From: Melieria omissa
Taxonomy: Eukaryota; Arthropoda; Insecta; Diptera; Ulidiidae
Assembly (NCBI GenBank): GCA_963971225.1
Contig: OZ020269.1
Location: 29,305,783-29,369,782 of the forward strand
Reading direction: 5' to 3'
DNA: 64,000 bases
Shown: positions 1 through 12,608 of the stretch, piece by piece
How positions within the stretch are numbered: the stretch's first letter is position 1
Layout: every line of letters begins with the position of its first letter
Notes under the pieces: model-generated
Told to the model about the DNA's origin: nothing
The model's input: only the letters and a program-made list of their open reading frames with translations
Database searches by the model: none
Program-made: the position numbers and the translations under genes

Positions 1-233
1 TCTGTGGTAATACCAAACCCTGCAGAATCTGCATTACTATATCCGAAATAGCAACTCATGGAAAAAGCTATTCCAGATCTCTCAATCTCTGGAGTTTCTG
101 CATAACAAGCTTTTGCTTGTTTATCATGTCCGTAGCTAAAAGATGAAGATCTCCTTGAATAAAGCTTTGTAGTTTCTGTACCATTTTCCATATGTAGAAT
201 TTCCGATTCAAAACTTTTTACTTTGTGGTACAT
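1..233 (-). CDS. Partial unknown ORF cut by the left window edge
   Basis: On the minus strand an ATG at 233-231 directly follows an in-frame TAA (236-234). The frame then stays open for 77 codons to the window edge, so the protein is incomplete at its C-terminus. The visible part starts MYHKVKSFESEILHMENG and continues with a serine/tyrosine/glycine-rich stretch (SRRSSSFSYGHDK, then FSMSCYFGYSNADSAGFG). I see no signal peptide, membrane segment or known domain. The composition is balanced, unlike the lysine/isoleucine/phenylalanine-rich shadow ORFs around it, which favours real coding. I do not recognise the protein. A first exon or a small intronless gene would both fit. Inference: a real gene continues to the left; chance is the main alternative. 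Confidence 0.4.
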   Translation of the reverse strand, partial: MYHKVKSFESEILHMENGTETTKLYSRRSSSFSYGHDKQAKACYAETPEIERSGIAFSMSCYFGYSNADSAGFGITT

Positions 234-3200
234 TTACTTCAGTTATAGAAGCTCACAATAACATTAAATTCGCTCTTCTGCCATAATGTCGTGGTTTCGT
301 CTCACAAAAAAAAATCACGTATGCTTTAAGCGGATATGTTGGACATGTTTTTAAGAATTTTAATATATCTACTTAATCTCACAACCAGTTTTCGTTTTCA
401 GTTTCGAAATATCTAAACAATACACAACATACATATACAAATTTTACAAAAAAAAAATGGCTAACAATGTACGCGGCATACAAAAGCAAAAATTAGAGGC
501 TTGACTTATGACTGAAAATTACATAGGAAAAAAAACTTGATAAAGCAGATACTCAGGTATGACAAAATTCTATACAAATACAAAACTGAAATCAAAAGTT
601 TAGTGACAAGGTCGACGAAAAGGAAAACGAGAAACGTCCAGTCAGTCGTCGCTTCATCCGCTTCGGCCGTTTCGGTCGCACGCCGTGTGCGCCTATTTTT
701 GAGGTCTAGTGTCAGCGCACTTGATGGCCCCAGGCTAAGCTTTTGATTTCATTTGGGGGGCTAACAGCGTTCGCGCTACTAACTTCTGTCAACTGGCGAC
801 TGTTTTGGCCGCTTCGCTCATAGAGTTTTGGGTAGTCAAAAGATTAAAATCGATTTAAGCGGCAGTTAGTGAGACGTTGAAAGGTTGGCAAGCTGACAGT
901 CGCTGCGGCGAAAAGCAGTCATCGCACTTCATTAGCAACAACGATAAGCAAAAGCAACAACAAAAGTCGCATATGTGTGTGTACTATGTAGTTGTAGAGA
1001 AAAAGCTGCAAATGTGTTAGAAAACACAACAACAATGAAAACAACAATAAGAATATCATCAGGAATATATATATTCATTTAACACGTTAGTGAAATCACT
1101 TCGAACTGTGGACAGCGGCGGACTTGTTGTTGCTATGCGCAAACTAGTTGAAATTTTTCTGCTGCAACATGTCAAGTCGGCTGATATATCATTTAAGCGA
1201 TTCGATTCTTTGTGTAGTATGCAGATTTGTTGTGATTTTTTAAGATTTTATTTGGTATTTTATTTGTTACTGATTTACGCTCATATGTCGAGTTAAACAT
1301 TTCGTTGCAAAGAATAAAACAAAATAATGTCAAACCGGCATTAAAAAGTGAGAATAAGAAAATGATGAAATGTTCAAGGTCATCGGGTTTTGAACTGCGT
1401 TGACAGCCAGTCAGCCAGCCAGTTAGTTAGTCAGTCAGTCAGTTAGTCAGCCGCCCAGTTGTCCGGCGACTGTCATAGGCCGGTACCACTGCTGGCTGGG
1501 CGCTTTGGTTTGTTGGTCTCAAGCCGAGTTTAATTAAAACAGCTTAAACCATTTGCATACCGGTTGCGTTTTGTTTGCTTGAATGCGTATTCTACTTAAT
1601 CGGGTTTAGATTCAGTTCAGGAATTCTTGTTATGGCACATAAATAAATAAAATTGTTTATTAATTTTGTATGAGACAGTATTCTAATTCAAATTTCAATA
1701 CTCTAAGCTGGAACTAACACGTTTAATGTTCGCTTAATGCGGTTCGGACATGTCGGGCGCGCATGCTTGCTTGGCTGCTCCGACCTGTCTGCGCAATAAT
1801 GATGGCCGGTTTGAGTAATTAACGAATAGGTTTGTGTAAAAAAATGCCACTCCAGCTATTTGGCTAATTAATGCTTAATTGTTTAAAGTATATTAGATCA
1901 TAATTCAAACTTTTTGAAAGCATTACTAAAGATGCAAAATATGAGAATTAAAATTTTGTATTTGAGTCATAAATCTTAATTTTGTCTTACAAATCTGTAC
2001 TTAAGGCTCATAAATTTACGTTTGAGAAAAATGAATCTGAAAAGATAAAAAAAAAATTTAATAGTTTTGCTCGCATAAACTTCGTTCACAATTGAATTAA
2101 AATGATATTCAGCCCATAAAGTTGTTAGATGGTAATAATGTTCAAACTATAAAAAGCATTAATTCTTAAACTCTTTTGAAGCTGAATGCGAATTTACTTT
2201 ACCTTTGTTAATAAACAATACAATTTTATATCTACACTTCTGGCGGAAAGGAAGAATAACAGTTCGGCACAAACACGTATCACTTTCTTGGGTGCCTCAC
2301 ATGTTTTCATATTTTTTTTTATAGATTACAAAAAAACAGAAAATTATTGGACCTAACTCAGAATTCACTCACGAATCTATAAGGTTAGGTTAGGTAGGGA
2401 AGAGTGTTTGTGGCACTTCCACTCGGAGGCTAAATTTGGACATTGTAATTGGCCCTTCTTAATGGGTTCTAACCAATCAGTCTCAATCCGGGGAAAAAAC
2501 AGTTCGAACAGATCCGGAAATTACCCAAGTCAGGTCCGCTAGAAGTTTTGACCTCAGGGTACAAACTGGCGTTTCTGCAGAGACCGGCAGTGGCACAGGA
2601 AGCGTTGTGTCGTTTCTATTTCTTTTTCATCTCCGGAGTTTCTTCAGACATCACTGAACGAGATGCGCCATAGATCCAATGGCGCAGTGTGCAGTGATGA
2701 CTTCTACGAGCTGTCTAATAGATATTTGACTCAAGGATAGTAAAAATTACGTTTTCCTCAAGGAAAGTGAGGATTATAGAGCCATCCAGGTGCTACAGTC
2801 CCTCCTGCTGCGCCATGAGGACTCGATGTTCTTTTTGCTCAACCTGCCAATGTTCATATACAGGACAGATATCGGAGGAAGCACAGAGTTATCTGCTTTG
2901 GTGGCAACCTGTGTAAGAACATTCAATAGTTTTGATATTTTATTGCACCATGTTTCATAGTGTACAAAAGACAACCAGAAAAAATAATAATTTGAATTTA
3001 ACTTAGTACCTCTTCCGAACGTTTATGTTATTGGTTTTTATGACATAGATCACACACCACTGACAGAATCAATTCAAGAACTTCCTAAATCGAATGTTCT
3101 TATTACTATTTTTCATTTGGACTTTTTTTAACCAAAGTTTGAGGTTAATAGATTCATTTAAGCATGTGTTGGCATACAATTACTTCATGTACTTATTATT

Positions 3201-3470
3201 AAACCATTCCAAGAACCTTCATTCATTGTTTCTTCTTATAAGAAACAATGAACATCGTTGAACAATTTGTGTTTATTTATAAAATTTGTTTGATTTATAA
3301 AAAATGAAAAATACTTGCTGAATTATTTGCAGTACTTTCAACACGTTTGGAGTCTATGTGTCTTAAACCATATTTCAATCCATAAAAACCCTTTAAAAAA
3401 CCCTGATTTTTGGCCAAATCTAATCTATTCTTACTGAATGTGTTTCTAAAATTACATTAGTGTTCATATT
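234..3470. other. AT-rich non-coding stretch
   Basis: No supportable gene. Stretches richer in G+C at about 600-950 and 1400-1520 lie in AT-rich DNA. A short CAGT/CAGC microsatellite occupies about 1405-1460. From 2385 a GGTTAGGTTAGG motif opens about 330 bp of higher-complexity sequence that resembles the 3' portion of fly repetitive elements, but I could not find its ends. A small perfect hairpin at 3222-3252 is listed separately. Confidence 0.6.
3222..3252. repeat. Perfect 13-bp inverted repeat (hairpin)
   Basis: TTCATTGTTTCTT (3222-3234) and its exact reverse complement (3240-3252) flank a 5-nt loop, CTTAT. No associated gene or element was identified. Confidence 0.6.
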
Positions 3471-3474
3471 TCAG

Positions 3475-3595
3475 CGATTCGAACTCGGTGATACTAAATC
3501 AGTTAGTCAGTGAGGACAACTACAATGTGTATTTAGATTATTCGATTATAACATCGTGCGATAGTACTTATGACCCATCCAAAGATTATATAGGC
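3475..3595 (+). other. Possible stray exon or retroposed fragment
   Basis: An acceptor-like TTTCAG ends at 3474. After it a frame reads DSNSVILNQLVSEDNYNVYL and then a further acidic, well-mixed stretch, DYSIITSCDSTYDPSKDY, before running at about 3592 into a dispersed repeat shared with 46714. The composition looks more like coding sequence than the surroundings. No donor site or partner exon was recognised, so this is only a candidate; a decayed transposon fragment is equally possible. Confidence 0.2.
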
Positions 3596-3770
3596 GTGAA
3601 ACTAGAGGTTATACTTAGTAACATGGCATACTCAGTTTTTTTATTTTCTTTCCTTCATGTTCTTTTAAAAGGTCTTTACAATTTTAAGGACATGCACATT
3701 TCAAAGAATTAATTGAAATATTTGCAGCTGTCGAATGATAAAGATGTAGGTATCAAATGAAAGAGGAAAC
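3592..3770 (+). repeat. Dispersed repeat, copy 1 (shared with about 46714-46890)
   Basis: GGCGTGAAACTAGAG, then ACTCAGTTTTT, CTTTTAAAAGG and later CAAATGAAAGAGGAA occur in the same order and spacing near 46717-46890. The copies are diverged. Family unknown; neither ends nor target duplication were identified. Confidence 0.5.
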
Positions 3771-3999
3771 CTGCTTTTTGACTAAATTTTTCAATTTGAA
3801 CTTTCAAAACAAAAATATGGGTCTGGACACAAGTATTTTTTGTTGCACGGTTTCATACAATGTGCGTTCCAAAGTAAAAAGGACCTTTGAAGTAGGACTT
3901 TTCTGGTGCGGCTGCCTATATGTGACTTAGTGGATTGAAAAGGTACATGTTTTTCCGACTGCCACTCAAAACTTTGACAACTATGACAATTGATTAACT

Positions 4000-4470
4000 G
4001 AAAACGGTGTTATTATTTCTGAAGTGAAAGTATGTTTGTGTTATCCTTAGAAAAAAAGTATTTAGCAAAGAGCCAATGTCAAGTTTTGTTTTAAACGCGT
4101 TAAAACTTTTACGAAAAGGTGTGTTTATCCTATGGTAAGTAGACTTCACGAATGGTATACGCGATTCAAAAACAGCCGTGAGACAAAAAATGTGTTCATT
4201 AATTGAAAATATTTGGATCAACCGATATATATGTTGGCCAATCGAAATCTGTGCTCACCTCAGATTCCATCAAAGATCAGCTGAAATCTTCATTGAAATT
4301 CATAAAAAAGGATTTGAACTTCTCAATAACATCAATTGATGCCCTTTTAATTGAACATTTGGACTTCCGAAATGGTTTGGCAAGGTTTGTTTCACACAAC
4401 TTGACTGACGCCAACTCATCGATTGATACTTTTAAGCGATTTTTTGATCGAACCATCAGTCACTTCCTGT
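4000..4470 (+). pseudogene. Mariner-like transposase relic, DNA-binding half
   Basis: Two reading frames carry successive pieces of a mariner-type helix-turn-helix region. One, near 4110-4170, reads CLSYGKSRLHEWYTRFKNSRE, matching the family's end of the first HTH (pattern W-x-x-R-F-x-x-G/S-R-E). After a shift near 4200, another frame reads FSITSIDALLIEHLDF and then ARFVSHNLTD, matching the second HTH and the R-x-V-P-H-x-L-T linker. Stops and the frameshift show decay. No catalytic domain follows. Family assignment rests on the pattern of these motifs and not on an alignment. Confidence 0.6.
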
Positions 4471-4474
4471 AAAA

Positions 4475-6812
4475 TAAAAGGGAAACGTAAAAGATATTCA
4501 AAAAATTACATCTTAAAGGACATTCTGACCGACAATCTGAAGCAGTTTTTCAGTGTTTATGTTTTTTAACCCATACGGTTTCGCTGTACTGAATCTCAAT
4601 AAATATGCTTAAAATAAAATAAATTCATTTTTGCCAAAATTACTTGCATTGTTACTATTATTAAAAACAAATAAAAAATATAAAATGTTTACGTTTAAAA
4701 ATTGTATTTAAACGATTGTTCTGTTCAACTGAAATTAAAAATAAGTTGTTCTGTCTGTTCTCTTCAACAGAAGCTAAAAATAAGTAATTGAAAATTTTCC
4801 ATTTATTTAAAAGCTTCCATGCGAAAATACAGCATTGAAAAAATTCAACTTTATTCAAAAATTTGTTTTTTAATTTTGTTTTAAATAACAAAAAATGTCT
4901 TAAGACCATAAACTTAGGACCAAAGTAATTTGATTCCTGGAGCCAATGAGAGTCGAAGCGTAATCAACGCTATGAACAAAGGAGCGAAGAGACTCACTTA
5001 AACACTGTTTGCTTTTTTTCTGGGCATTGGTTCGAGCAAACATTTTTTGTGACTGTATACAGCAACTCTATCAGTGTGATTTAAAAAAACAGTCAACCAA
5101 TCATGCATGACCAACATTAAAGCTGAGCTCCAACAGCGGCTAATGGATTTCCAACAAGCTCCACTTGCACACTTTCAGCAATGTAATTTTACGTAGGCTT
5201 GTGTGTGTGTGTATAGTAAATATGCAGAAAAGCAATTTTACTTTCAATAATTTCAATTTCAATTTGCCTAACCTAATCCCACGTAAGCCATAAAAACGCG
5301 CGAATGCGCACATGACAAATGCATTTCGCTGAAAATGCGAGGCTGTCACAACTCCTGTGTAGCTGCCATACGGGCAAATATACCAACTTACTCGTACATA
5401 CATGTATGCCGCATAATGAAGGGCTACCGCATGCAGGACGATGTGTACAGGACGGCGCGTCTAGTCATTTCGTTCGGGCGTAATTTATAATCCGCAACAA
5501 TGTGAGCGCAAAATTGCATTTGTGTCTATTTCGGGCGCACATTTGTGATTAATCGAATGGTGAAAAGATGCAACAACAATAAAATATAAAATAAACTAGA
5601 TACACTGCACGCTGTTCGCATTTGTGTGTGTGTGTGAGTGAGTGTTGTGCGCACACTTTGCGTGTGGCAGCAATGTTTTATGGCCGATGCGTTATTTATC
5701 GCTCGCATCGCGTAATTGTCGCAAATTGTGCAAAATATTTGCGCTGAAAAATGGCGCTGATTGTGTGAGTGTGCGAGGTACATTTTTGAAATAACATTTT
5801 CTGTCGTTGCAATATAGAGAATGCGGCTGTGGCTTGTGTGCTCGTGTGTGTGTGTGTGTATCTGCTGCTGGCGCATTAATCAAAAATGTTTATTGTACGC
5901 GCTGACAGCGTACAGTGGACACACATTCTAGGGGGGCAAAAATATTATTACAACTGCGGCTGCCCATAAATCCGGCGACTGCAGAGACAATGCCAGAAAA
6001 TGTAAGAAATGTAAATAATGTGTGGTGGCACCTACGCGCAGGCGCAGCGTAAAACTGAAAGTAAACTGCAATGCTGTGTCTTGGTGGGCAGCACTGGCAC
6101 ATACGAGTATGGTCTTACTTACTTTTTTTTTAAATACATAAAAACACATTTATACGTGTAGTGTGGTGCGAGTTGCTATTTTTGAGCTACTTGTTGTTGT
6201 AGGAATATTGATGGCTTTGCAATGTAGACTGAAAATGGATTGGGATATGAAAATCAAGAGTTGTGTTCTTTCAAATTATGGCAACAGTATTGGTAAAACA
6301 AGCGAGATGGATTTTTCAAGCGTGTAGCAAGTAAAGCTGCTATTTGAGTTCCACCATTCAATGGCAAAAAAATTGTGGCAAATTGAAAAAAATTAATAAA
6401 AAAAAGATACCAATGAAATAAAGAATGTTTGGTTTCATTTGGATTTTACAATGACTAAAAAGTTATTCAAACAGTCAAACGCCGACCAACAAATTTTGAA
6501 ATTACCTATTGAAAAAAGTCAATAAATTCCTGAAAATTAAAGCAAAATTAACAAAAAAAAAAATTTAAATAAAAAAAAAAATTAAAAATAATTAAAATTA
6601 AAAAAAATTAAAATAAAAAAAAAATTAAAATTCGTTGCATCAACTTTTCATAGATTTTGGAACTATTCTGAGCGTTTGTTCTTTTTTCATTTATGTCTTT
6701 TAAGTTAAAACATTTAATTACTAACGAAATTTTGCGAATAAAATTGAAAGTATGTGCAAAAAAGTTAAAAAAGCAACAAGTGTTTCGATTTGGTAAAATA
6801 ATTTTGGTTATT
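4475..6812. other. AT-rich non-coding stretch with GT/CA runs
   Basis: No supportable gene. Short GT/CA microsatellites lie around 5200-5212, 5623-5643 and 5843-5859. A-rich, nearly pure A/T sequence fills about 6545-6635. Short open frames here are explained by the GT/CA repeats or by low complexity. Confidence 0.6.
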
Positions 6813-6891
6813 GTTGGCGATGGTGATGTTTAGTGCATTGGGTTACGAGTATACAGTGAGGACCTAGGTTCGAATCCTCGTAGTAGCCAAC
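6813..6891 (+). repeat. tRNA-derived sequence (SINE head or tRNA pseudogene)
   Basis: A perfect B-box-like GGTTCGAATCC lies at 6867-6877. A weaker A-box-like TGTTTAGTGCA is about 40 bp upstream. The ends GTTGGC (6813-6818) and GCCAAC (6886-6891) could pair like an acceptor stem. The arm lengths do not fit a functional tRNA: about five unpaired bases lie before the 3' acceptor strand. I therefore call it tRNA-derived, possibly the head of a SINE whose body follows (CGTTCGGCAGCAGCG at about 6919). Confidence 0.55.
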
Positions 6892-7094
6892 GCTAAAATA
6901 TAGATAAAACCGACTTTTCGTTCGGCAGCAGCGTTCTCAGCAGGGAATTGAAAATGTCAGCAAAACTTTTTTCATAGATACAGAAACTGAACAACATTAA
7001 AAAAAAAATATTTATGAATAAGAAAAAATGTTTTTATAATATTTATATGGCAAAAAGAGAAAACTGTGGAAAATTCATCATGTAGAAAATTTTC

Positions 7095-7256
7095 TTGCAA
7101 CAACTTCAATGTAATGTCCAATATGTGACACGTAGTGCCGTCTTGATGAAGTTACATGTCATCCAGGTCAATGTCATTCAATTGAGACTACAAAAACTCG
7201 GTTATCATGGCCCAATACCACTTGCCATTGACAATGCCAGTTAAAACAGAACACTT
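7095..7256 (-). pseudogene. Mariner-like transposase relic, catalytic region
   Basis: On the minus strand one frame reads VLTGIVNGKWYWAMITEFL, stop, SQLNDIDLDDM, stop, LHQDGTTCHILDITLKLL. The DDM-x-x-QDG-x-x-CH segment is the hallmark around the second catalytic aspartate of mariner transposases (family pattern W-F-Q-Q-D-G-A-T-C-H). Two in-frame stops show that it is dead. Only this short part is recognisable. Confidence 0.7.
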
Positions 7257-7262
7257 TGTCGA

Positions 7263-10200
7263 GGAAAACAAAAAGTTTCATTTAAAATGTAAAAAATTTT
7301 AAAGCATTGTTGAGTGGAGTAGCAAACATAGCAGAATTACACCTAAAAAGTCAGAGCAATAAGCTATCAAAGTTTGTATATAAAAAACTCTCAACTAACT
7401 TTAACTTTACTCCCAAATAGTGCACATAAAAATTTATTGAATTTTTTTGTTGTTTCGCTACAAATTTTTAGTGCTTATGAAAACGAATTTTGTTCTTCCT
7501 CAGGTCATCTGCCAAAAGCTGTTTACGCCTGGCCTGTTGTGCATCTTGGCTCACCTGTTTTCCTCTCTTAAGTCATGGATATTGGCAATAATCGTATATC
7601 TTCATGCTTTTATGTTGCCATAGTTACATCAAACCGTGACCCAAAAATCACAGCGCGTGCTATTTTCTGCTCATACGAATTTACACTGGAAAAAAATGTA
7701 TGTCAGAATAAAGCAAAATAAAAATTCTTAACAGCATTAAACAATTTAAAGATATAATTTAGGAGCGTTTAGATGTTTAAATGTTTTTAGATTTAGATGT
7801 CTAAGAAATCAATTGAGGAATCAATTACAACTCAGCAATTTTAATACAAATTTCTTTGAAAATATTGTTAAAATATACTACGAGATAGAAGTAATAAAAG
7901 ATTCGGTTATGGGTTTTCAGATGTGAGGAAGTGACCAGTTAAGTATGGAGAAACAAATTTCTTACATGAAGACCTTACACTGTATTTTTCATCAATACTA
8001 ACTCAGAAGCAGTTTATGTTTTAGAGAAAGGTTTCATACAGTAGCGGACATAGATGTACGTTTTGTACTCCTCTTAAGTAGTGCAGTTTTTAGTTTGTCA
8101 AGTAGTAAAAAAGAGGCGTAAACCACAGCATTGAACCGCCAAAGTATAGTTTTTATTATTATTTAATTCAATTTCAAAATTTGTATATATTTTTTTCACA
8201 ACTGAATTGAATCGCCAAAATATAATAATTTCCTTCATCATAAAATCTTTTAAAAATTCCAATGTGATAAACTTGCTTTGTTTTCTGATTTAAAAACTGT
8301 TTCTTAAGGGGCTTCGACTTCTGCTATAGAATTTAACATTATCTTTTCAGGAATTTAATAGTTAAAAAAGGATGAGATCAAGTCAGGAGAGTCGCTTGTA
8401 TGAGCTTATGATATCCTATACAAACTGCTATGGTATTTTGGAAGTATAACTATTATCATAAAGAAAATTTACACCTCTTCTCTATGTTTAACATGCCACA
8501 AGCCACATGAAAATATGTCACAAAATGTGCGTAAAATTTTTTCAAATAATATATTTGGTTGTTCTATTAAAATCGCCTTTAATAAATAGTAAAAATCAAG
8601 AAAGATCTTCTTTCAAAAAGTCATGAAATAAAATAATAAAAAACATGAATGAATCCTTTACGTTTTTGACATAGTTTTAAACTCAACATTTTTTAGGATT
8701 TTTCTGACGAAACCTCCATAGCAAAACATGACGTCAATGATCTAGAATGCGATTGTATGAACTCGTGTATAAATAGATTTAAAATTTTAATTGAAAGACC
8801 CACAATTTTGAGTTTTGAAATTTCCGTAAGTTGCACATTGCAAATACATGCAACAAGCTTTACTAAGAATACAAAAACAAATAAATTTATACAACATATT
8901 ATTTTTTTACAGTGTAAACACACGCCTTACACATAATTCATGGTGTCCTTTTCATATAAACCTACACACACACACACAAACACAAATATTCATCCAAAGA
9001 TGGAAGCTCCATTGTTGCTTCTTTATTATGAACGGGCCAAAGTTTATGAATGCTGCCCATTGTTGTTGCGCATTTTTTTATACATAAAGATATTTTTTTG
9101 GTGCCAACATTGTTGCTTGTGTTGTTGTTGTTGTTGTAAATTTATGTTTATTATCAGTGCGTGTGCTCAGCACTGCATGGTTTGTGATGGCCTCATAAAC
9201 GTTTTAGATTGCGATTATCTTTGCTGGTGTTGCTTTTTTTGCTGTTCCGTTGCTGTATGTATATGTGTGTGTGTGTGTGTTGTTCTATACAGTGTTCTAT
9301 ATGGGAATTTATGTGTTTGTGCGCATGGCATGGAAATTCCAGAGGACAATCTTCGTGCATTTAGGTTTAATGTTGAGAAAAATTTCTTTATCTAAAACTT
9401 GATTTAAAGCCTAAATAATTTGACTTTAAGAAAAGAGGTATTTTATACAAAAAAATGTATGGTAAATGTGTGAAATTGGTTGTAAACACAAGTATTTCAA
9501 TAAATTTCTATTTATTTTATTTCTTTTTTTCATTATTTTAGAATTAGAATTATTTTAGAAACCAAATATTCAAAAAAGAAATTGGGAAGAAAGCTTAACT
9601 TAAAAATATTATTTAAAATTCAATTACAAATGAAGTTACAGAAGATTAAGTAGAAGGCAGATTTTGAATTTTAAACATGAGTTTTGCGCTTTAAAAAAAT
9701 CTTGAATTTAATTAAAAGTTGGAAACAAATATGAAAGTTGAATCAAGTGCAGACGCCATAGATTTGCTTTCATCTCTTTGCTGATATTTATTTAAAATAA
9801 TTTTTATATTTGAACTAAAAACGATTTTTCATCTATAAAGCTGCACTCAGAGCCTTCACGTAAGGTAATCTACCGTAAGATTATTTGAAATATTTTCTTG
9901 ATCGAGTATGGCCGCAAGGACTCCATGTGGCGGCACAGGAAAATGTTGCAGCTATGCATTTTTCAGGGCGGAGCGGCAAATCACATCGTAAAGTTTAAGC
10001 AGCAGCATCCTTAACACACACACAGACACACATACACGGCATATGGAACACACACGTACTCACATAATGCTTGTGTGTACTTCATATGCAAAGCTTGTTC
10101 GACGCAGCCAAATGTCTCCGTTGCCATGCAAAATCGAATGCACAAGCAAGAAAAGTGCAAAGGAATGAGCAAAAAAGATAAAACCGAAATCAAAATAATG

Positions 10201-11885
10201 CTTTTGAAATGTTAAACTGATTTTCCGGCTGTCGTTGTTGCAATCGCAGAGCGGCCGCCAGACAGCGGAAATCGCACAACACACAGCAGGAAGCAAAAGC
10301 GGAAATGTCGTCGAAACGACCAGCCGCGCCATGTGGCCAACCAGTGGGCGTGGCATTGTCCAGCCACAGCAATAGCCACCCCCTGCTCCTTCCATATAAT
10401 ATTTACTACTCGCTGCGCATTGTCTTTGTTTTTTATGTGTTTTATGGTGGCGTTTTAGTTGTTGTTGTTGTTGCTGGTACTTGCTGCCCCTCGCCGAAAG
10501 CCGATTACCATAAGTTGAATGTAATTCGGTCATGAATTTTTTATGTTTACGCATCATCAATTTTAGTGGCGCTTTTTTTTTTTTGGCCGTTGACGACATC
10601 GTTTGTGTGCCTCGAGCGCGCCCAGCCGCCAAGCGAAATGTGGCCCTTCAACCGGCCGGCGGCGCAGCAACAATGGCAGCGGCTCAACTGCGCTCAACAT
10701 TAGCGGCATTTGATGTTATTTGACGGCTTTTGGCGGCATCATTTAACTACATCATCAGAGTCATTGTCGACGGCGACGGCGAGGACGAGGACGCGCAGGA
10801 ATTTCGGCTGCCGCTCGCGCTCGTTCATAAAATCGACAAGGACATTTTAATTTTCTGCCAGGCGGCCTTAGCGATTTATTGCTGGCTGCTGTTGCTAGGG
10901 TTGCCAGCCGAAAGATTGCCTAGGCGTGTGTGAGTGTGTTTATTTGTGTGCGTGTGTGTTGGAAACGATAAAATATGAAATTTTATGCTTTCCAGCAATT
11001 TTTACGATACGCGACTACTCGACTTACAAAAAACGCACTTCGTAGCTCATAAAGCGCGAGTGAATTTATAAATTTGTGTCATTGGATGTTATTGAAATTT
11101 GTCGCTTATCTCGTTTAACCCTTGGCCAGCTGGAAGTTGTTAACTGTTGAAAAATATGGCTGCTTATATGGTTTTATGGCACAAAATCATGTTCAAGTGG
11201 CGTAATGCAAAAGAAATAAATTAAAATTATATTCACTTTATTTAGCTGATAATGTCAAATTCGCGTAGCATTTAGCAAAGTGCCAGCGAGGCGTGTGGAA
11301 ATTGTGATAAAAATGCCCTGAGTATGGACTTCGTTCTGCGACATGTTGAGAGTGCAGTGATTTGGGCAAAAGAACAAGGGGAGCTTTTTCATTTTATGTT
11401 CAAATTTTTTGCTCCGATTTTGTGATTAGAAGTTAAATACATAAATATTGGCTTTTGTACCCAAATGCGCACGTCATGTTTGTGTAGGTAAGTAGATTAA
11501 GTGGCCACTTCAAAGGCATTACTACATACTTCTCCTAGATGAGAGGCACTTGACGGCTGTCATGAAGTTTCCAATGCTATTTGGATTCATCTTCTCTACC
11601 GAAAACCGGGAGCAGGTTTTTGCTAAAGCCAGACATTTGCAGAGATACTCATGGCTTCTCGCACATAACTTTTGCAGAAGTAATTGTACTGAAAACCCAA
11701 TCTTTTGACGTTATGATTGTTGAAGCAAATTTGAGTTATGACTCCCAAGACAAACCGCATGGAGGGATTGTTTAGTGGAATCATTTCCTTGGTTCTGCTG
11801 TGGTTGATCGAAGAGCAGATCTGTCTTGACGGGTTACATTTTGTTCATGAAGTCACTTAGTGTTTGCTCTGTCTAGAAATGCATT
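7263..11885. other. Non-coding stretch with microsatellites
   Basis: No supportable gene. CA/GT repeats lie near 8961-8980, 9259-9280, 10013-10033 and 10926-10960. Short TTG runs lie near 9121-9136 and 10456-10473. The block from about 9880 to 11060 is higher in G+C and resembles conserved fly intergenic or intronic DNA. The overlapping short ORFs on both strands show no recognisable domain. Confidence 0.55.
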
Positions 11886-11889
11886 CTTG

Positions 11890-12420
11890 ACGAAGTGCAA
11901 GTGGATACATCAACCAACCAGTGGATATTCCAACCAGCATGTGCCGCCCACACCTTTCCCTACCTAATCAAACCTACCAACCAGGAAGTTGAGATACCAA
12001 TCTGTTATGTGGCTTGGATGCTTTGTAGCTCCGTGTTTGCTCTTGTCAGCTCGTTGGCGGTACAGTTTCTCTCTATACCTTTGTGCCCAGGTACCCAGCA
12101 ATACAGCGACAGTGCAAGTGAACGTAAATAAATGAATAGTGTTGTCGACTGACTGATGTCCGTGAGTTCGGCTTGGAAGACGCTAAAATCGGCTTGAGTT
12201 GTAAAGGACATGCGAAAGTTTAGATATCTGCACCATACACCGCTGTCGCCCTTGTTGGGCATCTTTGAATCATCCTTAAAGTTAGAAAGTTGCCGTTTTG
12301 TAGGTCTTTTCCCGAAGCTCGCAGTTGTAACAGTTGGGGGATCTTTGCACTTATTGGTTCTTTGGAAAAAGTTTGGGAGTTGCCTAGTGAATTTACACTA
12401 TGCGAAATAGCAACTTGTTG
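11890..12420 (-). pseudogene. LINE relic with RNase H domain (I/R1-type)
   Basis: A minus-strand frame (about 12262-12005) reads SFTTQADFSVFQAELTDI and later WVPGHKGIERNCTANEL. These correspond to the RNase H motifs F-Q-A-E (a catalytic glutamate) and W-V-P-G-H-x-G-I-x-G-N-x-x-A-D-E-L (a catalytic aspartate, here changed to N). RNase H domains of this kind sit after the reverse transcriptase in I-superfamily LINEs. No intact RT is present nearby, so this is a 5'-truncated, decayed copy. The exact clade is not determined. Confidence 0.75.
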
Positions 12421-12608
12421 ACAATGGTAGTGTGACCTTAGTCTATTCTTGTCCAGCGTAGAATAGCATTGAATCTGCCATATGCCTGTCTTGCCATAAG
12501 ACGATGGAAACGCCTGTAACTATTAAAATTAGTCATCAAATTGGGTCGTCAATTTGCAAACGTCAGACTTAGGAACGCAACCAAGGAATGATGGTTATCA
12601 TGGCTCAT

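Noticed and set aside
8940..9395. 151-codon cysteine-rich ORF
   Set aside because: The cysteines come from TTG/TGC and GT microsatellites; no domain or plausible start.
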